The notes beneath the pieces are model-generated. The model searched no databases. It was not told the origin of the DNA and was given only the letters and a program-made list of their open reading frames with translations. From the NCBI GenBank assembly GCA_964030785.1, contig OZ034971.1, positions 35,506,804 to 35,570,803 of the forward strand: a stretch of DNA of 64,000 nucleotides. Direction: 5' to 3'. This stretch comes from Siderastrea siderea. Its lineage: Eukaryota; Cnidaria; Anthozoa; Scleractinia; Rhizangiidae. The translations under genes and the position numbers were made by a program. Positions 35,319-44,000 of this stretch are shown here, piece after piece (within the stretch, counting starts at the first letter, position 1; the number at the start of each line of letters is the position of its first letter).

Positions 35319-35421
35319 GCTTTATTTAATGTATGAACTTTGAAATGTGTGAATAAATAAATTTGTTGATGTCCATGTTTTCGTCTTGCCTTTTGAATAT
35401 GCAGATTAAGAAACAATTTAC

Positions 35422-35557
35422 ACACGGGTTTGAAATCGTTTCTAAACGCGTGTGGTTTTCAACTCGTTTTTCATTGGGTTTCTAAACTCATCCACCTGAC
35501 CAGAATGGGCCGTTCTGGTAGGCTGATAACAATATGAATAATTAATGAGTTTGAGAA
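35422..35557. repeat. Right-end palindromes of the recombinase element
   Basis: Three nested or adjacent inverted repeats are visible: ACACGGGTTTGAAA / TTTCTAAACGCGTGT, CCAGAA(TGGGCCG)TTCTGG, and CTAAACTCAT / ATGAGTTTGAG, the last enclosing the second. The last ends where the minisatellite resumes. Confidence 0.65.
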
Positions 35558-36600
35558 TTTTAAGTCTCAGTTACTAATGAAGGGAACAGTAGCATCCAGA
35601 TGTATCGTCGGAGTGTGCAACTGTTACCTTTAACAATCCCTTTCTGTTTGAAGTCTCAGTTACTAATGAGGGGAGCTGTAGCATCCAGATGCATCGTCGG
35701 AGTGTACGACTGTTGCCTTTAACAATCCCTTTCTATTTTAAGTCTGAGTTACTAATGTGGGGAACAGTAGCATCCAGATGTATCGTCGGAGTGTGCAACT
35801 GTTACCTTTAACAATTCCTTTCTATTTCAAGTCTCAGTTACTAATGTGGGGAACAGTAGCATCCAGATGTACTGTCGGAGTGTGCGACTGTTACCTTTAA
35901 CAATTCCTTTCTATTTGAAGTCTCAGTAACTAATGAGGGGAGCAGTAGCATCCAGATGCATCGTCGGAGTGTGCGACTGTTACCTTAAACAATTCCTTTC
36001 TATTTGAAGTCTCAGTTGCTAATGAGGGGAGCAGTAGCATCCAGATGTATCGTCGGAGTGTGCAACTGTTACCTTTAACAATCCCTTTCTATTTTAAGTC
36101 TCAGTTACTAATGAGGGGAACAGTAGCATCCAGATGCATCGTCGGAGTGTGCAACTGTTACCTTTAACAATCCCTTTCTATTTTAAGTCTCAGTTACTAA
36201 GGAGGGGAACAGTAGCATCCAGATGCATCGTCGGAGTGTGCAACTGTTACATTTAACAATCCCTTTCTATTTTAAGTCTCAGTTACTAATGAGGGGAACA
36301 GTAGCATCCAGATGTATCGTCGGAGTGTGCAGCTGTTACCTTTAACAATTCCTTTCTACTTTAAGTCTCAGTTACTAATGAGGGGAACAGTAGCATCCAG
36401 ATGTATCGTCGGAGTGTGCAGCTGTTACCTTTAACAATTCCTTTCTACTTTAAGTCTCAGTTACTAATGAGGGGAACAGTAGCATTCAGATGTATCGTCG
36501 GTGTGTGTGACTGTTACCTTTAACAATCCCTTTCAATTAAAAGTTAGCTACTAATGAGGGGACCAGTAGCATTCAAATCTGTTATCACAGTGTGTGGCTG
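35558..36600. repeat. 89 bp minisatellite, right part
   Basis: About eleven to twelve further units of the same 89 bp repeat; the last two (36470-36600) are degenerate. Same orientation and phase as the left part. Confidence 0.95.
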
Positions 36601-36627
36601 TTGCCTTCTGCCTGGCAGTATCAAACA

Positions 36628-36775
36628 ATGAAAACCAATAGTCAATATAATCAATAATAATCAATTCCAATTGATTGACTGGTTATGGAAATCAATACAA
36701 TTCAAAACTTAAAAGTTGAGTGACTATTGATTGTTATTGACTATCATTGATTAATATTGATTTTGGTTGGAATTA
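36628..36775. repeat. AT-rich imperfect inverted repeat
   Basis: AACCAATAGTCAATATAATC near the left end faces GACTATCATTGATTAATATT and TTTTGGTTGG at the right, built of many ATTGATT/AATCAAT words. It may be a miniature element or simple AT-rich DNA. Confidence 0.45.
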
Positions 36776-37580
36776 ACTCTCGGTTCATATTTCCACACAG
36801 CATGTTAATAATTTATTGGCAAATGATAATAAAGTTTATTTGTTCTAAACATAGTTTTTAGGTTTAGCATTCCTTAGATCACTATTTACAAAGAACATGC
36901 TAGTTAAAAAAGCCTTTGAAGGTGTCACAATGATGTCATTTCATGACCTGTTCCTATAAATCCTATTCCTGGATCTGTACTTATGCTAGTGTAGGTCTAG
37001 AGAATTAGGGCAAACAATGATATGTACAGTTGAGTGAGGAAAGATTAAAAATAAATTGTTACTAGCTGTAGCAGGTATTTTAAGGTCTGCATTTTTGTTA
37101 TGTTATGCTATATTTTGTTTTATTTTTTTGCGGGGGGGGGAGGGGGGTTGGTGGGGGGGCACATCACTTTCCCATGTGTCACAATTATTAGAAGTCCCTA
37201 GATGTTTTTCCATAACAGTGATTACAATAACAGTTTCGTTAAATTGCAGTCTAGTCCATTCGGTGCATTTTAAATTGCCATATACTATAATATTTGAGTT
37301 CAACATTGTGGTAGAACAAGGTTGAAATGCAGCAGATTTAATACCAGTTTTAATACTGTGACTTCGGCATCATGCACGAGGCCAGAGTGATGGTGAAGGA
37401 AAGAGAACCGTCAAACTCCCGAATTGGACAAATGCAAAAGGCAAGCCCGTAAAGTGACATTTCTTCGTTGGGACGTTATTTTTAGGCGACTTTTAGATGT
37501 TCCTGTTAAGCGCCCGGAAACCACTGCTTTTCTTGGGCAATCGAATTAAGTGCTGTGAAGTGAAACTTGCAACCAGTAGC

Positions 37581-37698
37581 ATGGCCAACAATTACAACAC
37601 TGAGGATGAAATCACGATGTCAGCAAGGGGAAACCGGTCGTTTCGCCTACGATATATTCTGTTTTTGGTTTTGTCTGCTAACGTCTTAAATGCCGAAA
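37581..37698 (+). CDS. Possible first coding exon with signal peptide
   Basis: The frame from ATG 37581 gives a short polar start, then RSFRLRYILFLVLSANVLNA, a basic flank followed by a hydrophobic core and an AxA-like cleavage site (NVLNA-E). A plausible splice donor (AAA|GTAAAT) follows at 37699; the frame reaches a stop a few bases later if unspliced. This is the usual shape of a first exon of a secreted or membrane protein. No following exon is recognised before the repeats at 37.9-47 kb, so the gene is unidentified and may be a fragment or chance. Confidence 0.3.
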
Positions 37699-37963
37699 GT
37701 AAATGAATTATATACTATTTTTCGTTCTTAAAGCGTGTTACCCTAGGAAAAAAAAAAGCAATATATTTAATTTCTCGTTCTCCAAGCGCGTCAAAGGTTA
37801 ACCAACTGGCCTTGGGTGAAAAGACTCTTAGGCGAAACGACCGCTAGCCTGCGCGCAGACGTCTGGGAGACTAAACGACCGCAAGCGTAGGAAGCAATAG
37901 TTTGCTCATTCTTAGTGCAAATTCAGACGGCAAAGTGAATGGCCTGTTCAGAGGACAGATTAT

Positions 37964-38061
37964 TAGACTGCGAGCAGTCTCTCTTTTGCTCTAAAATCCG
38001 TGCAGAACGAAGCGCAAATAGCGAGCGCGAGCGAGCACGATTTGAGACTGCTCGCAGTCTA
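37964..38061. mobile_element. 98 bp TAGACTG-ended element with 9 bp target duplication
   Basis: Ends TAGACTGCGAGCAGTCTC / GAGACTGCTCGCAGTCTA are nearly perfect inverted repeats, themselves partly palindromic. ACAGATTAT flanks both sides (37955-37963 and 38062-38070), a clean 9 bp duplication. Non-coding. Confidence 0.92.
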
Positions 38062-38410
38062 ACAGATTATGTGAACGAAAGTTTTATCTTTTTTTTTGTA
38101 ACTGTTATTGTTTCTTTCTTTCGTAGAGAAAGCGTATCGAGTTTCTGTGAATAATTCTCGATATATTCGCGATTTTGTTGAAAACGGGAGAAAGAACATG
38201 TGGTATTTATAGATTCTCTTCAAGTATTTCTCTCAGAACGTCCGATCACATAGCAACAAATGACCTCTCCGGAGAAAGGAGAGGCGGTAAAACCGCTTGC
38301 GAGCGCTACGATCCTCAAGAGAAATAAGAGGCTATTCATAGCCTGTTATCTTATTGTTTGTTAACAGCCACAAAAATAAATTTGCCGTTGCGATCGGCCA
38401 GACAGAAAAG

Positions 38411-38475
38411 CTGGACTGGACTCTGGACTGGACTCTGGACTGGATTTTGGACTGGACTCTGGACTGGACTTTGGT
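38411..38475. repeat. GGACTGGACTCT tandem repeat in foldback arm
   Basis: About five 12-14 bp repeats (CTGGACTGGACTCT) occur here. The mirror image, CAGTCCAGAGTC, lies at 46993-47060 in the opposite arm. Confidence 0.9.
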
Positions 38476-38964
38476 CTGACTTTTATTGACTTGAAATGAA
38501 CTTAATATTTTACTAATTAGTTAATAATTAAAAATAAAGTGAAAAATTTTTTTTCTGCATGAATATTTTTTCGGGACTAATTTGCAATTTTTTTTTTGCT
38601 TTGTGCCGTTAACGATGCACGATTTATATTTCTTCTGTAAAAGTTGTGCAGGAATTTTTTTTCGTATTTGCCCCCACCCCCCTCTTCCAAAAAAAAAATT
38701 AAAATAAAACAAAATGGTCCATCCCTTAAATAAAAACAACTCAATTTAATTATGAACCAGTTTTTAGAAACATTTTACCAATTTACCAGAAAACCCACGC
38801 TCCTTCACGATAGCGCGCAGCTCGCACGATATAATTTTCGATCTGCGTGGAGCCTGTTAGTGAGTAAAAGACCTATTGTTTTCTTTTCTGGCTTGAAAAG
38901 TGTTGACAGATTGAAACCGGGGAGTAGAAGAACCGATTACTGCGCGGGTTACAGTACGTGGTAT

Positions 38965-39566
38965 CCCAGGGGGGGTACTCCGGACTTCAAGTGACGGGGA
39001 TGATCGAAGGATTTTTTTGGGTTTGAAATTTTCGATTCAGGGATTTTTTTGGGTATGAAGATTTGGCAGGTATTTTTTTGGGTGGCTTGATTTAAGTATG
39101 GATTTTTTTGGGTATTCAAAATGATCTGAAGATTCATGGTAGTGCCCATGTATCCCGGCCGCGTAGTTCTGCAAATAAAGTAAACCAAACTTGTTCTTGC
39201 CGGGGTAGTCTTGTTTTGTTTAGAGTTGTCAGTCATAATGTTGTTGTTGATACAGAAGATGTTATTGGGTGTCCCTAGTGTTGTTAGAATGACTACCAGA
39301 TAAGGAAAGGATAAAATCATCTGGTATGATGAATTATAACCAAATACAAACATTCAATTTCTAGTGGGTTTTTTTTTCGTGTTAGATCATTTAATCCTTT
39401 CTGGAAATTAAGGCTCGGAATTTCGGCATGGGATTTTTTTGGGGTACACTTTTGGTCCAGGGATTTTTTTGGGTTTTGTTGGAAGCCCTAGGGATTTTTT
39501 TGGGTATTGATTTTTTTCCCCATTCGATCATCCCCGTCACTTGAAACTCGGAGTACCCCCCCTGGG
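38965..39566. mobile_element. 602 bp non-autonomous element nested in foldback arm
   Basis: Inverted ends of about 45 bp begin CCCAGGGGGGGTACTCC. The 8 bp CGTGGTAT flanks both sides (38957-38964 and 39567-39574). Inside each end are several copies of GGATTTTTTTGGGT (for example 39009, 39042, 39430, 39460), pointing inward from both ends. Subterminal repeats of this kind are often transposase-binding sites. An 8 bp duplication fits the hAT superfamily, but the terminal bases are not typical. No gene inside. Confidence 0.85.
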
Positions 39567-39949
39567 CGTGGTATGCCAACAAAATAAAGACATAAAATGG
39601 GGAAAACATTGTAGTACTGTAGTACAGCGACTGTAGTACGTGTCTGATTTTCAAATTCGTTGGTAAATCGGCCTTGTCCGATGAAAGGATGAAATTCCTC
39701 TAGCTAATCTGTCTAAACACAAATTTTTGGAATAAGGCAACTGTTTATAACCCATTCATAATAGTGCGGATAGTAATCTTTAATAGGTATACTCCTAAGA
39801 CAGAGAAACTATACTAGGAGTTTAAAAGCAAAAACTAAATAAATAAGTAAATAAATAATTAAACATATATAAATATAAATATGAACACACAATAAAATCT
39901 AATAAAATGAATATGAATAAAATATAAAAATACAATACAGTATAGTATC

Positions 39950-40166
39950 CTACATGTTAGAGATAATGGCCTTAAATTCATCTAATGAATCGGGAATTAG
40001 AGATAAAGGTACACTGTTCCAAGTTCTTATAGCTCTAGGGTATTGTTATTTGATGGTTGTTAACGCGCCTGTCAGTTACCTATATGTTCCAGATATTCCC
40101 AGAATTGAATTTCAAAAAAACAAAGCGTCTTTTCACTGACAGCTCTCATGCCAGATACCAGAAGTT
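39950..40166 (-). mobile_element. LINE ORF2 carboxyl tail captured inside foldback element 2
   Basis: On the minus strand the last ~32 codons before the stop at 39950-39952 read PRAIRTWNSVP, then SLDEFKAIISNM. This is the classic WNxLP plus SLxxFK ending of LINE ORF2 proteins. Upstream codons are frameshifted. AT-rich DNA at 39690-39949 may be its 3' tail. It lies wholly between the foldback arms, so the foldback element carries it. Confidence 0.6.
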
Positions 40167-40764
40167 TCCTTTCATCGGACAAGGCCGATTTACCAACGAA
40201 TTTGAAAATCAAACACGTACTACAGTCGCTGTACTACAGTACTACAATGTTTTCCCCATTTTATGTCTTTATTTTGTTGGCATACCACGTACTGTAACCC
40301 GCGCAGTAATCGGTTCTTCTACTCCCCGGTTTCAATCTGTCAACACTTTTCAAGCCAGAAAAGAAAACAATAGGTCTTTTACTCACTAACAGGCTCAACG
40401 CAGATCGAAAATTATATCGCGCGAGCTGCGCGCTATCGTGGAGGAGCGTGGGTTTTCTGGTAAATTGGTAAAATGTTTCTAAAAACTGGTTCATAATTAA
40501 ATTGAGTTGTTTTTATTTAAGGGATGGACCATTTTGTTTTATTTTTATTTTTTTTGGAAGAGGGGGGTGGGGGCAAATACGAAAAAAACTCCTGCACAAC
40601 TTTTACAGAAGAAATATAAATCGTGCATAACGGCACAAAGCAAAAAATATATATATATATTACAAATTGGTCCCGAAAAAATATTCATGCAGAAAAAAAT
40701 TTTCACTTTATTTTTAATCATTAACTAATTAGTAAAATATTAAGTTCATGTCAAGTCAATAAAA

Positions 40765-40769
40765 GTCAG
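40765..40769. other. Target-site duplication of the BEL element (left)
   Basis: GTCAG here is repeated at 46991-46995 beyond the other LTR. Joining the flanks restores the arm sequence seen in the opposite foldback arm. Confidence 0.92.
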
Positions 40770-41008
40770 TGTTCTAACGAATTCGATAATTTTTACGAAA
40801 CTGCGACTCGGACGAAAACTGGAAAATTCACAAAACGACGTCTCTAAATCTTCGACTCTTCGACTCTTCTTCTTGAAAACTAACACTAGTTCTATCGACG
40901 CTTGAATACTAATCAAGTTCTACCAACGCGCGAAAAACATACTAATTACGTTCATTGTTAAGCCGTCCCCGTGGGACGAAACTACTAAAATAATTGTTCG
41001 CCGGAACA
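40770..41008 (-). repeat. BEL/Pao 3' LTR
   Basis: 239 bp; in plus-strand reading it begins TGTTCTAACGAATTCG and ends TTCGCCGGAACA. TGTTC/GAACA are short inverted termini. Confidence 0.95.
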
Positions 41009-41019
41009 TTCTCCCCCTC
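41009..41019 (-). other. BEL/Pao polypurine tract
   Basis: In element sense GAGGGGGAGAA abuts the 3' LTR. Confidence 0.8.
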
Positions 41020-41053
41020 GAACAGGAATGATAGTTCTGTTCCTTTAAGTTGT

Positions 41054-44000
41054 TTAGAATTCCAACGGGCACAACTTTGTGATAGGTCTCAGGTATTCCT
41101 TTCCTGCAGAATTGACGCGTACAACCCTAACATGTCCATCAGGGCCTTTGAATGCTTCCTGAATGCGCCCTAAAGGCCATTTGCCCCTTGGGTTACTTGG
41201 GTCGACGAGAAGTACGACATCCCCGGGTGCGACATTACGTTTCTGATCGACCCATTTGTTGCGGGTGTTCAGTGTCGACAGAAATTCTTTCATCCATCTT
41301 CTCCAACATTTGGAAATGAGATCTTGAACGAAACGCCATCGATTTCTTGGGTTGAACGCGATATCGTCTACAACTCGCGGTGCGAGTTGTCCTCCCATTT
41401 GTCCATGAAGGAAGTGGTTAGGAGTTAAAACATGTTCGTCGTTTGGATCACTGCTGCAGTAGGTCAGTGGACGGGCATTTAGAATTCCTTCTACTTCGAC
41501 AACTGCCGTCAGCAACTCTTCATCTGTAGTCTTGGACTCTCCCAGGATAGAACGTAAAGCTTTCTTTGCGGACTTGATCAGAGATTCGAACAGCCCTCCA
41601 TGATGGGATCCGCCCGGAGGGTTAAAACGCCACTGAATTCGGTCACTGGTAGCATTCTCTTTGATCTGCGCTTGATCCAAAGCTAAGACCAGTTCGCGTA
41701 GCTCTCTATCAGCTGAGGTGAAATTTGTACCGTTATCACTGATCACCACGTCCGGCTTACCACGCCTCGCTACCATCCTGGAAAATGCGTTAAGGAAACT
41801 TGCAGTGTCCAAAGAGAAGGCGACTTCAAAGTGAACCGCTCTTGTGCTTGCACACGTGAACAGGCATAGATAACGCTTTGCGGAAACTTTCCTCGTAATC
41901 TTGACAACAAAGGGGCCAGCGAAATCGACTCCACAACAAGCGAAACATCGCAGCGAAGATCCAAGTCTGACTTCAGGAAGAGGTGCCATTATTTGTTCTC
42001 CTCTGCGCTTTCTTTGGAGTTTACAAACATTGCATTCCCGTTTCCATCGCTTGATTTCTTCTCTCCCATTGATAATCCAGTACTTTTGTCGTAATTCAGC
42101 AAGGGTAGCGTTCACTCCGAGGCTATGGTGACCTTGAACATGGACGTGTGCAACAACTAGTTTCGAAATATGATGCTTTTTTGGTAAGACAACAGGGTGC
42201 TTAGCGTCGTAAGGCAAATTAGACATCTCTAGCCTTCCCCCTACACGTAAGATTCCGTCACTGTCTAGAAATGGTGACAATCTCCACAGCTGGCTGCCTT
42301 TTGAGACATTTCGCCCTTGTCTCAAAGTCGTCAACTCTTCCGAAAAGCGTTCTCTCTGAGTTTCTCGAAGCCAGTACTTCTCCGCGTTCTTCATTTCTTC
42401 TAAATCCAGGACTTTCTCCAGAGAGCTGCTTTGCCCGACGTCGGTCTCCTGACTGTAAATTAACTCGCTTGCTTGCATTCTATGGAGTCGTGCTCTCTTG
42501 CAACGGGATATGAACCGCATGATCCATGCAGTGACTCTTAGTAATTTAAGCCAGGATGAAAATCTCTCGGCGTCTAACAAAGGAAACGATCTGTTGCTTT
42601 GGAACGTGAGGCTGATTTTTGCCAATTCTTGTCTGCCTTCTTCTGTACAATCTGTACGATCTGTACGATCCAAAGGCCAGGATTCCTCCCCCTCGTGAAG
42701 GAAGGAAGGTCCCTGAAACCAGCGACTCTCAGTAGACATATCTCTCAGGTCAAGACCTCTTGTCGCGTCATCAGCAGGGTTTTTCTCACCAGGCACGTGC
42801 CGCCATTGTACAGGGCTTGTCTTTCGCTGGATCTCGGCGACTCGATTAGCAACAAACGATTTTAGTCGTCTTGAATGACCCTGAACCCAGTAGATTACAT
42901 CCATACTATCCGTCCACAGGATGTGTTCACTTAATGGTATTTCCAACTTCTCAGAGACTGTTTCAGCTAACCGCACCCCAAGTACTGCCGCCATTAATTC
43001 AAGGCGCGGGATGCTCACAGATTTTATCGGAGCTACTCTTGCCTTGGCTGTCACTAGGGCCACGGAAATTTTTCCACTCACGTACTTGTATCTGGCGTAG
43101 CTGACAGCAGCATAGGCTAATTTGGAAGCGTCGGTGAATGTGTGAAGTGATACTTGTTTCACTTTCTCATCAAGTCGATAGCAATGTTGAACTATCACGT
43201 TCGAAGCTTCAGCTAACTGCTCTGCCCATTGCTGAGTGGTGACTTTCAAATCGCTAGGAAACTCTTCATCCCATTCAAGGCCTCTTAACCAAGCTTCTTG
43301 TAACGCCATTTTTGCTCTGATGACGTAAGGGGCCAGGAACTGAAGTGGATCAAACAGTGTGGCAATACGACTCAAGAGTCCTCGTTTTGTGTAGAAGGAC
43401 AGGTTAATTTCTTTAATCGAGAAGGTAAACACATCTTCACTTGCATTCCATTGCACCCCTAACGTCTTCACACTCGGCAACTCTGATTCTTCAAGCTTCA
43501 CTCCGGTTGCTCGGTCCTTCTCTGGGATATCTTCTAACACTTTTGCTCGATTACTACACCACTTTTGGGCTCGGAAACCAGCGTCACTCAGGAGTTTTAT
43601 CAGGTCATCTCGAACATGTATAGCATCTCCTTCTGAATCCTCCGAATCGAGAATATCATCCATGTACATGTTTAGAAGCATAACGAGAGCTGCTGCTGGA
43701 TGTTTGTCTTGAAAGTCTTGGGCGTGACTGCGAACCACAAATTGAGCTAGGTAAGGGGATGCTTTGTCTCCGAAAACCAACCGAACTGCTTCATACACAT
43801 CAACAGGCTTCGTTAGGTCAAGATCTCTCCATAGGAATCTGTGGTACCTGCGGTCTTTCTCTGCTAAAGCAACTTGAGAGAACATTTCCTTAATGTCTGC
43901 TACTAAAGCAACAGGCTTTTGTCTAAATCGGAGAAGAACTTCTAGGACATCTCGCTGTAACTTTGGTCCCGTAAGCATGGTGTTATTCAACGATGTTCCT

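Larger units (their letters stand above)
33596..35557 (+). mobile_element. Tyrosine-recombinase element (Crypton-like) with palindromic ends
   Basis: This 1962 bp insert splits one 89 bp minisatellite unit. The left side ends CCTTTCTA and the right side resumes TTTTAAGTCTC, which together rebuild the normal CCTTTCTATTTTAAGTCTC with nothing lost and no clear duplication. The insert carries a Crypton-type tyrosine recombinase gene, a ~140 bp palindrome at its left end and several smaller palindromes at its right end. There are no ordinary terminal inverted repeats. Absence of a duplication fits integration by recombination, as expected for a tyrosine recombinase. Confidence 0.75.

Noticed and set aside
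32670..36600. CRISPR-like appearance of regularly spaced repeats
   Set aside because: The whole 89 bp unit repeats, with no variable spacers, in an animal genome. It is a minisatellite.
37131..37162. G-rich tract as a functional G-quadruplex
   Set aside because: G runs are common in this window (508, 4798, 21279, 28770, 47470, 48670) with no nearby promoter or gene to support a role.
38752..40494. Mirrored frames beginning MNQFLETFYQFTRKPTLL on both strands
   Set aside because: They lie in the two arms of foldback element 2; similarity reflects the inverted repeat, and one is interrupted by the 602 bp insertion.
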